From assembly GCA_937125455.1 (NCBI GenBank), contig CAKZLK010000024.1, positions 1 to 41,539 of the forward strand: a stretch of 41,539 bases of DNA, given 5' to 3'. Source of the DNA: an uncultured Aequorivita sp. Its GTDB lineage: Bacteria > Bacteroidota > Bacteroidia > Flavobacteriales > Flavobacteriaceae. The notes under the pieces are model-generated. The model saw only the letters and a list, made by a program, of their open reading frames with translations, searched no databases and was not told the DNA's origin. Positions 1-8,041 of this stretch are shown one piece after another; within the stretch, counting starts at the first letter, position 1; each line of letters opens with the position of its first letter. A program made the position numbers and the translations under genes.

Positions 1-2
1 GT

Positions 3-227
3 TCGGGTACGGCCAGAAAGGTTGACTTGCTGCAAGTAGGCCGTATTGCCTTGCTCGCGCAAACAACAGACAAAGAAGTAACGGCAGCGTGGAGTGATGG
101 CGCATGGCAGGAGCTAGACAGCGGTAGTTACCGCGGTGCAGTTTCAAAAGGTATTCGTATTGCCAAGAAACAAGCCGCAATTGACATAATGACTTTGCCG
201 ATTCCAGCTCCGGAGGCAGCACAATGA
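3..227 (+). CDS. DUF3450 family protein, C-terminal part (5' truncated by window edge)
   Basis: The open frame runs in from the left edge (first full codon at 3) and stops at 225-227. The visible residues carry the DUF3450 tail pattern: a VDLLQVGRIALL stretch, then a QTTD turn, a conserved tryptophan, and GIRIAKKQAA before an APE-rich end. In gammaproteobacteria DUF3450 is a periplasmic coiled-coil protein encoded just upstream of the TtpC/ExbB2/ExbD2/TonB2 energy-transducing genes. The stop overlaps the next start as ATGA (224-227), which implies translational coupling. Base composition differs from the rest of the window: a hand count of 121-180 gives 29 of 60 G/C, against 21 of 60 at 1081-1140. 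The true start lies outside the window. Family assignment is from recognition of the pattern, not from a search. Confidence 0.7.
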   Translation, partial: SGTARKVDLLQVGRIALLAQTTDKEVTAAWSDGAWQELDSGSYRGAVSKGIRIAKKQAAIDIMTLPIPAPEAAQ

Positions 228-1426
228 AAAATAAAATGAAACTACTCGGCGTCGCTATTGGCGCACTCGTTCTAGCCACAACAGGCACAGTGAGCGCCCA
301 AGATAAGCCGCGATCGCTTGATCAGTTGCTACGCCTGGTTCAGCAAGGTAAAACCTCAGAAGCTCGTCAGAATGGCAAGCGCGAGGCAGAGTTTAAGCAA
401 GCGAAAAATCGTCAGGCGGCGTTGTTGAGCCAAGCTAAGCAGACGCGCGTTAATGAAGAGAATCGCAGTGCTCGTCTTGAAAAGAACTTCGAAGAAAACG
501 AAGTGTCGGTTGCCACTAAGCAGGCCGCATTGAAGGAAAAACTTGGTTCGTTGACTGAGTTGTTCGGTCACATTACGTCGGCGTCGGGTGACTTACGAGC
601 CAATCTCGAAACGTCTTTGACCAGTGTTCAGTATCCCGGTCGTGAAGTGTTTCTAGACGGGTTGGTAGAGAAGATGAGTGGCAACGACAAGCTGCCAAGC
701 ATCGAGGAAATCGAAAGACTATGGTTCGAGTTGCAGCGTGAAGCTGTTGAAACAGGCCGTATTGTTAAATTCTCCACCGAAGTATCTAAGCCAAATGGCG
801 ATACATCAACCACGGACGTTGTGCGTATTGGTAGTTTTAATATCGTTTCTGCAGACGGCCAGTATTTGAAATTCGACAATCTTGAAAACAAACTGAAAAG
901 TCAAACCACGGGAGCGAATGGAATAGGCAAAATAACCGCAGCCTGTGATCAGGCTCATGTTGTTCAGGCTTTCAAAATGGGCTATGAGAGTAATGCCGAA
1001 ACCGTACCTTCTTCAAAAAAAGGAGAAAAGAGCATACGCATAGCGCTTCGTCCAATAGACGAAATTGTGGAAGGCGATATGGTAAAACTAAACCCAATAC
1101 TATTTGACTTTGATAAGCACAATATCAAACCACAAGCAGCATTTGAACTGGATAAGTTAGTAGAACTGATGAAGAAAAATCCAGAAATGGTTATTAAAGT
1201 TGAAGGCCATACGGACAATCGCGGCACTGATGCCTATAATTTAGATTTATCAGAAAGACGTGCACGAAGCACTGTTCAATATGTAATTTCAAAAGGAATT
1301 GCTAAGGATAGAATAAGCGGAAAAGGTTTTGGTGAATCTAAACCTGCAATAGATTGTGGTAACAACTGCACCGATGAACAATATCACAAAAACAGACGTT
1401 CCGAGTTTATTATTGTAAAAAAATAA
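224..1426 (+). CDS. Chimeric ORF: TtpC/long-ExbB N-terminal region joined in frame to an OmpA C-terminal domain
   Basis: The 400-residue frame starts at ATG 224 with a GGAGG ribosome-binding site at 212-216. Residues 1-25 are a signal peptide. Residues 30-105 are a charged coiled coil of the kind found at the N-terminus of gammaproteobacterial TtpC (MotA/TolQ/ExbB family). LTSVQYPGR and LPSIEEIERLWFELQRE belong to the same domain, and VVRIGSFN near residue 205 is its last clear hallmark. From about residue 232 the protein is flavobacterial: a GYESNAETVPSSKKGE stretch, then an OmpA peptidoglycan-binding domain (about 285-400) with ILFDFDKHNIKP, GHTDNRGTDAYN, LSERRA and NRRSEF. The proton-channel membrane segments of TtpC are missing, and so is the N-terminal half of the OmpA protein. 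No single-protein family known to me has this architecture. It is most likely an assembly join near 880-945. Confidence 0.75.
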   Translation: MKNKMKLLGVAIGALVLATTGTVSAQDKPRSLDQLLRLVQQGKTSEARQNGKREAEFKQAKNRQAALLSQAKQTRVNEENRSARLEKNFEENEVSVATKQAALKEKLGSLTELFGHITSASGDLRANLETSLTSVQYPGREVFLDGLVEKMSGNDKLPSIEEIERLWFELQREAVETGRIVKFSTEVSKPNGDTSTTDVVRIGSFNIVSADGQYLKFDNLENKLKSQTTGANGIGKITAACDQAHVVQAFKMGYESNAETVPSSKKGEKSIRIALRPIDEIVEGDMVKLNPILFDFDKHNIKPQAAFELDKLVELMKKNPEMVIKVEGHTDNRGTDAYNLDLSERRARSTVQYVISKGIAKDRISGKGFGESKPAIDCGNNCTDEQYHKNRRSEFIIVKK

Positions 1427-1463
1427 GGAATCAATAGTTATTAACTGGCAACCAACCAGAAGA

Positions 1464-1506
1464 AAAAACCCTTGCTCACCACTTTCTAGGTTTTGCAGGG
1501 GTTTTT
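1464..1506. terminator. Probable bidirectional terminator after the OmpA-domain gene
   Basis: AAAACCCTTGC at the left pairs with GCAGGGGTTTTT at the right across a loop of about 19 bases, with one G-T pair. The stem is flanked by an A run on the left and a T run on the right. It can therefore serve both the OmpA-domain gene on the plus strand and the convergent DUF5689 gene on the minus strand. Confidence 0.65.
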
Positions 1507-1533
1507 GATTTTCTAGTAATAGGATTTAATTAA

Positions 1534-2973
1534 TTAATTGGAGTTTATTTCTATTTCATCAAATTCATAAGTCCCATCAAAAGCTTCATCACCACTACCC
1601 ACATATTTGAGGGCAATGTAACCGTTTCCTGAAATACAGTCCAAATCAACATTTCCCGAAGGAAACCAAGGTCCAAAAGCATCATCGTCTTGCGTTATGT
1701 ATGCAGCTGAAAGAATTTCCCAATTGGCAGAAAGAACATTATCTGGATTTCCATCCCAATCAGTTGATATAAATATTTCAAGCGTGCTTCCGTCTGCAAA
1801 ACTGTTTGATGTTTTAAAGTTTAAAGTTTCGCCTTCTTGGGCATCAAAATTTATTTGAGGAGTAATCAACCAAGCAATATTGCTGGAATCGCCGGAATTG
1901 TAAGCCTGCATTCTGGCAGAAATACCAAGAGACGGGCTGCTTCCAGTTGAGGTGAATGCCTCCCATTGTTCTGAACCAGCTTCTATATAATTTGTCCAAC
2001 CGTTTCCAGAGATGGGATCTCCTGTAGATTGCGTTTCAAAAAAATCACTGAAAAGTATATTTGTTCCCGTGGTTTCGGCTAGACCGCAATTAATTTCAGC
2101 TGGATCGCAGCGGTCTTCATTTTCAAAATAAATTGTAGAAGGGTCATTGACTGTAATGTTGAAATTTTCGCCGTAGAAATCATAGGTTAAAATTCCATCC
2201 ATCATCCCTCTTCCGGTTGGCAAAAGCACCGTTTTATAATCAGCATACGTACTTGTGCTAAAAGTTGCAGTATAACCAGAGTCACAACTCTCCAGTTTTC
2301 GTTCTGCATCAAATTGATCACCAGGCTCTGCAGCAAACGTTTTGCGATTGTCTCCCAATGCATCGTGTCGCTCAAATTGAACATCTGTCAAACGCACAAA
2401 AAGATTTGTTTTATCATCCGAAAAATCGAGAATAGAAATGGGAATTGCTTCTATTGTGGCCACATCCACATCACGGATTAGAAAATCGAAGATAGCAGAC
2501 TCTGCGATTTTATTTATAGTTGTTCCGTCTCGTAGTCCAAGAGTTAAAACTCCGCTGTTTAAACCTACAGTCAAGCCATCAAGTTTTACATACACTTTTC
2601 TTCCAAATTCAAAAGTTGTGAAAAGAGGATTCACGTCAAGCAATATTTTCACTCCAGTATTTGGGTTTGATGAACTGTTTTGAATAATTAATTCTTCAAA
2701 AAAGTTTCCGCCTTCATCACTGGAAATTACATAACCTGTAATGTATTTGTTGGTTTCTTCCAACGTTAAAATTGCATCTGGATTTTCAGTATTTGTTTGT
2801 TCCTGTAACAATAAACTTCTTAATGATGAAATTTCTATTACATCACTTGGATTGATTTCTGGTGCAATTATTTCTGTATTTGGCACATCATAATCATCGC
2901 TTTTTACACAAGAAAGTATTGCTATTAAAGTGAAGAATAGCGTAAATGGTTTGTAGAATTTTCCTGTTTTCAT
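1534..2973 (-). CDS. DUF5689 domain-containing lipoprotein with C-terminal jelly-roll-like domain
   Basis: A 479-residue surface or periplasmic lipoprotein. The lipobox is ILSC, with the lipidated cysteine at residue 22. An acidic stretch follows (SDDYDVPN), then the DUF5689 region (about 38-250), recognisable by YITGYVISSDEGGNFFEELIIQ, VYVKLDGL and VRLTDVQF. From about residue 300 a second domain resembles the cleaved-adhesin or choice-of-anchor-J fold (FFETQ, NGWTNYIE, SNIAWLITPQINF). The function is not known. In flavobacteria DUF5689 lipoproteins usually accompany TonB receptors, as here: the receptor stop lies 18 bases upstream. A GTG sits directly before the chosen ATG, but the ATG at 2973 is preferred. 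It is probably an accessory ligand-binding partner of the receptor; that role is inferred from context. Confidence 0.8.
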   Translation of the reverse strand: MKTGKFYKPFTLFFTLIAILSCVKSDDYDVPNTEIIAPEINPSDVIEISSLRSLLLQEQTNTENPDAILTLEETNKYITGYVISSDEGGNFFEELIIQNSSSNPNTGVKILLDVNPLFTTFEFGRKVYVKLDGLTVGLNSGVLTLGLRDGTTINKIAESAIFDFLIRDVDVATIEAIPISILDFSDDKTNLFVRLTDVQFERHDALGDNRKTFAAEPGDQFDAERKLESCDSGYTATFSTSTYADYKTVLLPTGRGMMDGILTYDFYGENFNITVNDPSTIYFENEDRCDPAEINCGLAETTGTNILFSDFFETQSTGDPISGNGWTNYIEAGSEQWEAFTSTGSSPSLGISARMQAYNSGDSSNIAWLITPQINFDAQEGETLNFKTSNSFADGSTLEIFISTDWDGNPDNVLSANWEILSAAYITQDDDAFGPWFPSGNVDLDCISGNGYIALKYVGSGDEAFDGTYEFDEIEINSN

Positions 2974-2991
2974 CACTAAAGTATTTATTTG

Positions 2992-5829
2992 TTAAAATCT
3001 TACGTAAAAATTTAGGTAATAAGTAGCTCCATAACCAAAGAAATATCTGTTTCCAAAAATTGGCATGTTTCTGTTCTGGTCTACCTGTACTTTTTTATAA
3101 TCTGCCAATCGCGAGTCTTCAAAACCACCCGTTTTATAGTGTTGGTCCAACACATTGCCCACGGCTGCAAAAAACCCAACGTAATAACCTTTGATTCTCC
3201 ACGATTTTCCACCAACCACATTTATGAGTATATATTCCCCAAAATCCTCTTGCTTCAAAAGGGTTTTGGCTACATCTGGATCGTAATCGCTATATGTTTG
3301 GCCGTCGCCATCAAAAGTAAAAGCGTCAGATCTTCGCAACGTGCTTACATCGATATATGCGTTTGAAAAATAGTTTCCCGTAATCCCAACCCACCAATAG
3401 GCTGGATCGCGATACTCAACACCAAATTGGTATGCTCTTTCTGGACCACTAGCTACATGATAGTTTTTCAGCTTTGTGGTTTTATCGCCGAATGTAAGAA
3501 TGTCGAAATCATCGCTGGTTAAATATTGATTCGGATTGTTCGTATAAACATTTTCTCCGAAAGCAGCGGCAGCTTTCAATTTGAATGTCGGGGTTAATTG
3601 CGCTTCAACCCCTAATTCAGCCCCCATTTTTCGAGTGTCGATTCTAGTAATTACTTCCTGCACAAAGGCGTATCCATCTTTATATCCTTGTGCAGATTCC
3701 GTGAAAAAAAAGTTGATGTCCGTTTGATTTTGAATCGTGTTGTAATATCCAGTAAGACGTGCTTTTACAATTGGCGAACGGAAAATATAGCTCAAATCCA
3801 CATTTTGAATCTTTTCAGACTCCAGCCCAATTACTGTTTCATTACTCTGCCTTGAATTGCTGAAAGCATTTCGAATTGTGGGTGCTTTGGTGAAATAACC
3901 AGCATTAAAATCAACCAAATGTCTTCCTGTTATTTTATAAAGGACGCCAGCCTTACCTCCAAAATTGGTAAAACTCAATTTTTCACTTTCCCCAAGCGAA
4001 AGATTTCCGGGAAAATTCCCATTTTCAAAAAGACCAATGCGCTGATAACTGGTTTGCGAAGCAGTTGCAGCCACATAGAAATTCATTTTGCTGTATTTAA
4101 ACTGCCCTTGCGCAAAACCTGAAATTACGTTGGCATTCAATTCAAAATTATATTTATAGCGATCGCCTTCGGTTACAATTCGGTTTCTGTTTTGCAAATC
4201 GCTTTGGGCTACATCACCGATAATTGTATTGTTTACGCCTTCGGCAAAATAATCTATATCTAAATATCCCGTTCCGCCTAAAAGATCATTCAGTTCTGCG
4301 AAGTTTTCACTTTTTAAATTACGATAGTTTAGGTTTGCATTCAGACTAATATTCTCATTAATTTGACTGTTCAAAATCATATTTGCCATTAATTGCGTGT
4401 CGTCCTGTCTATCTTCTTGAATGGCATATATTGAATTTCCACCAGTGTTGATTGCAATTCTATTGGCTTCGTAAAGCGAGCTCCAATCCAATTGTCCGTC
4501 ATTTATAAGTTCCTGTTCCGCCAAATATGCCAACTCATAATTGTAAGACGTTGGACTTTCAAAACGAAGAAAATAACTTGGTAAACGCTGGTAATAATTA
4601 GGGTACGGATTACGAGCGCCGCCAATATATGCCTGCTGTCCGTTAACTTCAATTAAACGGGTTCCTCCATAATCAATTCTGGTATTTCCAATTTTTCCAA
4701 ATTGATACCCCAGGTTTGTATTCAGGGAAGTTTTATCGCTTATATTCCAAAAATGGTTAAGCATAATCACCGGTTCTTCCACGGTTTTCATTTTTGAATT
4801 ACGAACATCGCCATTTTGATAACCCCAATTTGGATTGTAATCAATTCCTTTCAAATTTTCAACCTCAGCTGTAACGGGAGCAGATTTTCCACGGTTGTTG
4901 GGCGTATAAAATGTGGTAAAATTAAGACTGCTGTTTTCACCGAAATTTTTCTCAACGGAAGCAAAAAAAGAGTTGGCATCATAAATAGTTCCTTCCTGAA
5001 AACCGCCGTCACCAAAGCGACGCGAAAGTAAAACAGAATAAGCCCACCCTTTTTTACCTTGACCGCTATTATAGGAACCCATCACACGACCACGATAACT
5101 TCTGTTTGAAGTTGCATATGAAACCCTACCTCCCTTTCGATACTGTGAAGCGCGCATTATAATATTTGTAGTTCCTGCAACATCTCCAAAAGTATAATCA
5201 TTGGCCTGCAAACCCATAGAGAATATTTGATTGCGCTGCACATCGTTCAAGCCGCCCCAATCTGCCCATTGTGGACGTCCGTCGTATTGTTTATTCATTT
5301 CTAGACCATTTATCAGCACTTTTCCATAAGCATTGTCAAAACCGCGCGGATTGAAAAAAGTAGTGCTAAAATCATAGGCCGCTGCTCTCAAAAAAACATC
5401 ATCGGAGGCTTGCAACAGTCCCGAAACATTATAGGATGTTCCGTCATCATCATCATTTAATTCATTATCGGAAAGACTAATTATACCTATCTGCTGCTCC
5501 ACTTCGCGTAGATCGATCTCCATTAAAATAGGGTCCAAATTAATTGTAGCATCGTTCCTTATAATTATTGGTAGCTTTAAAGTTATATAGCCTACTTTTG
5601 AAATTGAAAGTATTTGTTGACCTTGCGGAAGATTTTCCTGAAGGAAATAAAACTCACCCAAAGAGTTTGTTACGGTATTGAATATACTTTCCTCTATGGT
5701 TATTTCAACATCAACAATGGGCTCATACGAATTGGTTTCCAGTACCCGTCCTTTTACAGTAGCCTCTTGGGCGAATGAAGATATTACACCCAAAAAAACC
5801 ACACAACCGATAAAAATGAAGCGTTTCAT
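2992..5829 (-). CDS. TonB-dependent receptor with CarboxypepD-like N-terminal domain
   Basis: A 945-residue outer-membrane receptor. A signal peptide ends near SSFAQ (about residue 20). A CarboxypepD regulatory-like beta domain follows (about 22-110: VKGRVLETNSYEPIVDVEITI), then an acidic linker (NELNDDDDG). The plug domain spans about 150-235 (FFNPRGFDNAYGKVLINGLEMN, GDVAGTTNIIMRA). The rest is barrel, rich in alternating aromatic and polar residues and ending in phenylalanine, as outer-membrane barrels do. It is transcribed with the downstream DUF5689 lipoprotein and diverges from a secreted EEP-family nuclease or phosphatase. No SusD is nearby, so the DUF5689 protein may play the lid or partner role. 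The substrate cannot be read from the sequence; a phosphoester or nucleic-acid product is a guess from the neighbour. Confidence 0.88.
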   Translation of the reverse strand: MKRFIFIGCVVFLGVISSFAQEATVKGRVLETNSYEPIVDVEITIEESIFNTVTNSLGEFYFLQENLPQGQQILSISKVGYITLKLPIIIRNDATINLDPILMEIDLREVEQQIGIISLSDNELNDDDDGTSYNVSGLLQASDDVFLRAAAYDFSTTFFNPRGFDNAYGKVLINGLEMNKQYDGRPQWADWGGLNDVQRNQIFSMGLQANDYTFGDVAGTTNIIMRASQYRKGGRVSYATSNRSYRGRVMGSYNSGQGKKGWAYSVLLSRRFGDGGFQEGTIYDANSFFASVEKNFGENSSLNFTTFYTPNNRGKSAPVTAEVENLKGIDYNPNWGYQNGDVRNSKMKTVEEPVIMLNHFWNISDKTSLNTNLGYQFGKIGNTRIDYGGTRLIEVNGQQAYIGGARNPYPNYYQRLPSYFLRFESPTSYNYELAYLAEQELINDGQLDWSSLYEANRIAINTGGNSIYAIQEDRQDDTQLMANMILNSQINENISLNANLNYRNLKSENFAELNDLLGGTGYLDIDYFAEGVNNTIIGDVAQSDLQNRNRIVTEGDRYKYNFELNANVISGFAQGQFKYSKMNFYVAATASQTSYQRIGLFENGNFPGNLSLGESEKLSFTNFGGKAGVLYKITGRHLVDFNAGYFTKAPTIRNAFSNSRQSNETVIGLESEKIQNVDLSYIFRSPIVKARLTGYYNTIQNQTDINFFFTESAQGYKDGYAFVQEVITRIDTRKMGAELGVEAQLTPTFKLKAAAAFGENVYTNNPNQYLTSDDFDILTFGDKTTKLKNYHVASGPERAYQFGVEYRDPAYWWVGITGNYFSNAYIDVSTLRRSDAFTFDGDGQTYSDYDPDVAKTLLKQEDFGEYILINVVGGKSWRIKGYYVGFFAAVGNVLDQHYKTGGFEDSRLADYKKVQVDQNRNMPIFGNRYFFGYGATYYLNFYVRF

Positions 5830-5949
5830 CTTTAAAAAGTGATTTTTAATTAAGGGGAGAATTTACCGGGAAGAACATAAATTTAATAAAAAAATTATTA
5901 TATATACATTAATAATGTTAACTTTTTGCTTTAAATTTTAAATTTGACA

Positions 5950-7008
5950 ATGAAAAAACTTTTTCAATACCCTCTTTTTGTTTGTTTATTCTATGTTACC
6001 TTTTCATTTTCTCAAACCGAAAAAGAGTATAAAATAAACACGATTGCTTTTTACAACCTAGAAAATTTATTTGACTATGATGATGATCCAATTACTTTTG
6101 ACGATGACAGGACGCCAGAGGGAAAAGATCACTGGACTAAAGAAATCTATCAAGCGAAGTTGGCCAATATGGCAAAAGTGATTTCTGAAATTGGTCAGGA
6201 TGTTACAGGAACTTCGCCTGCATTAATTGGCGTAAGTGAAATTGAAAATCGTCGTGTACTAGAAGATCTGCTGAATCAAAGCCCATTGCTAAACCAAGAT
6301 TACGGAATTGTACATTTTGATAGCCCAGACAGGCGCGGGATAGACGTGGCATTACTTTATCAGAAAAAATTATTTACTCCCATAGCCTCCAAGGCTTATG
6401 AATTGTTACTGTATGACGACAACGATAAAACAAAGCGGATCTATACTCGAGATCAGCTTTTGGTAAGCGGAATGCTTGATGGCGAAAAATTAAATATAAT
6501 TGTAAACCATTGGCCTTCCCGAAGCGGTGGTGAAGAAAAAAGTCGTCCAAAACGTATAAAAGCTGCGCAACTCAATAAGCACATAATAGACTCATTGTTT
6601 AGCGAAGATCCATACGCAAAAATTATAACTATGGGCGATTTAAATGACGACCCAATAAATCCAAGTGTAAAGGATGTATTGAAAACAAAAAACGAAAAAA
6701 AAGATTTGAAACTAAAAGAACTGTACAATCCAATGGAAGATATGTATAAAAAGGGAATGGGCACACTAGCCTATCGCGATGCTTGGAACCTCTTTGACCA
6801 AATAATAATTTCAACAGAACTGACAATAAAAGATTATTCTTCCTATCGTTTTTACAAAGCAGGAATTTTCAATAAAAATTATTTGACAACACCGCGAGGG
6901 AAATACAAAGGCTACCCTTTTCGAAGTTTTGTTAATGGATTTACGGGAGGGTATAGCGATCACTTTCCTGTTTATATTTATTTAATAAAGGAAAAGGTTC
7001 CGCACTAA
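5950..7008 (+). CDS. Secreted endonuclease/exonuclease/phosphatase (EEP) family protein
   Basis: A 352-residue protein with a signal peptide ending near SFSQ (residue 22), followed by the complete EEP catalytic set in order: FYNLENLFD (about 34-42), EIENR (the metal-binding glutamate), DRRGIDVALLY, NHWPSRSGG, GDLNDDP (Asp/Asn) and a terminal DHFPVY (catalytic histidine). Members hydrolyse phosphodiesters or phosphomonoesters, such as DNA, RNA or phospholipid head groups, with Mg2+. Export puts it in the periplasm or outside the cell. A TTG two codons earlier (5944) also opens the frame, but ATG 5950 followed by lysines is the natural signal-peptide start. It diverges from the TonB receptor and DUF5689 pair. 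Bond specificity cannot be decided; nuclease is the commonest role for this secreted type. Confidence 0.88.
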   Translation: MKKLFQYPLFVCLFYVTFSFSQTEKEYKINTIAFYNLENLFDYDDDPITFDDDRTPEGKDHWTKEIYQAKLANMAKVISEIGQDVTGTSPALIGVSEIENRRVLEDLLNQSPLLNQDYGIVHFDSPDRRGIDVALLYQKKLFTPIASKAYELLLYDDNDKTKRIYTRDQLLVSGMLDGEKLNIIVNHWPSRSGGEEKSRPKRIKAAQLNKHIIDSLFSEDPYAKIITMGDLNDDPINPSVKDVLKTKNEKKDLKLKELYNPMEDMYKKGMGTLAYRDAWNLFDQIIISTELTIKDYSSYRFYKAGIFNKNYLTTPRGKYKGYPFRSFVNGFTGGYSDHFPVYIYLIKEKVPH

Positions 7009-7074
7009 AAAATACAGAAATCCAAATAATCCCGAATCCGCTCAATAAAGTTGTTTTTTATTCGTTAAACATTT

Positions 7075-7476
7075 GTGTTAAAAACGCTAAAAATTCTCTT
7101 CCTATCCTTTTACACATTGGGAACTTTTTGTTTGCCCATGGGGAATTTTTCAGTACTAACAGATCTCCCCGAAATGTATAGCCACTGTAAAGCACAAGAA
7201 GATAAAGACATGACTCCTTTCGATTTTGTGACAGATCATCTTTTAAATTTTGACGGAATATTTGACAAACACGATAACGGCGACGAACAAAAACCCCACA
7301 CCCCACTCCAAACGCAGAATCATATTCAAATAACCTTATATCAATTTATAAGTCCGTTTACTCTTAAAACAACTACTTTCAAAAATATTGAACCAAAAGA
7401 AATCATTTATACTTCAGAGAATCTTTTGGTTTCCAATTACACTTCAAAGGTTTTTCACCCCCCTATAACTGCTTGA
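7075..7476 (+). CDS. Hypothetical small exported protein
   Basis: A 133-residue frame with a GTG start, a hydrophobic N-terminus (LKILFLSFYTLGTFCL) that looks like a signal peptide, and a polar acidic/His middle (FDKHDNGDEQKPHTP) before a short C-terminal FHPPI. I do not recognise a family. Its plan (signal peptide, charged middle, a double proline at the end) resembles the His-rich protein at 21690-22106, but no clear sequence identity is visible. It lies 66 bases after the EEP gene and 66 before the PepSY-like gene on the same strand. The start is uncertain, because no ATG is available near the signal peptide. Confidence 0.5.
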   Translation: MLKTLKILFLSFYTLGTFCLPMGNFSVLTDLPEMYSHCKAQEDKDMTPFDFVTDHLLNFDGIFDKHDNGDEQKPHTPLQTQNHIQITLYQFISPFTLKTTTFKNIEPKEIIYTSENLLVSNYTSKVFHPPITA

Positions 7477-7542
7477 TTTATATTTTTATAACTTCGTTTT
7501 AATTTTAAGCGGAGCAATCAGTATTAACTTAAACAAGCAAAA

Positions 7543-7983
7543 ATGAAAAATATATTTTTCTTTGTATTGGCTATTATATTTGCCAGTGCAACAGGTTGTG
7601 CACAAAAAAAGGTGCCAGCCGAAGTGGATTCCGCTTTCAAAATAAAATTCTCTAACGCCACAAATATTTCTTGGGATAAAGAAAATGACCACGAATATGA
7701 AGCCGAGTTCAAAATAAGCGGCGCAAAATATTCTGCAAACTTTTCTGATGCTGGAAAATGGTTGGAAACCGAATATGTAATTACCTATAATCAATTACCC
7801 CAAGCAATAAAGCAAAACTTTATGGCCACCCATAAAGAAGCCAAAGTGAAAGGAGTTGCAAAAATAGAAACTTCAGTAGGCTCTACGCATTATGAAATAG
7901 AGATAAAGCAGCTTTTTGGAACTAAAGAATTATTTTATGATGTAAATGGAAAAGAATTTCAGGATGAGGATTCAGAGAATTGA
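7543..7983 (+). CDS. PepSY-like domain lipoprotein
   Basis: A 146-residue protein with a lipoprotein signal (SATGC, cysteine 19). It carries two half-repeats of the PepSY-like (DUF2874) pattern: VPAEVDSAFKIKFSNATNISWDK with YEAEFKISGAKYSANFSDAGKWLETE, then LPQAIKQNF with HYEIEIKQLFGTKELFYDVNGKE. Such proteins are periplasmic or outer-membrane-anchored in Bacteroidetes, often near signalling or phosphatase genes. Their biochemical role is unknown and may be ligand binding or protease inhibition. The gene precedes the PAP2 phosphatase by 58 bases on the same strand. Confidence 0.8.
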   Translation: MKNIFFFVLAIIFASATGCAQKKVPAEVDSAFKIKFSNATNISWDKENDHEYEAEFKISGAKYSANFSDAGKWLETEYVITYNQLPQAIKQNFMATHKEAKVKGVAKIETSVGSTHYEIEIKQLFGTKELFYDVNGKEFQDEDSEN

Positions 7984-8041
7984 TTTAACACCAAAGGTAA
8001 CGCATAATAATGGGTTGCCTTTTTTAAAACCCAAAGAGATT

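Noticed and set aside
5926-5946. Complete TTG plus TAAATTTG promoter before the EEP gene
   Set aside because: The TTG lies only 10 bases from the -7 match, too close for a normal pair; only the -7 element itself is kept, as a weak leaderless hypothesis.
6453-6764. 103-residue minus-strand ORF
   Set aside because: It is antisense to the EEP catalytic motifs, low-complexity and Ser/Phe-rich.
7486-7794. 102-residue minus-strand ORF
   Set aside because: It is antisense to the PepSY-like gene, whose lipobox and domain are clear.
7946-8041. N-terminal extension of the PAP2 frame
   Set aside because: It overlaps the preceding gene and would bury the signal peptide; ATG 8042 explains the export signal.
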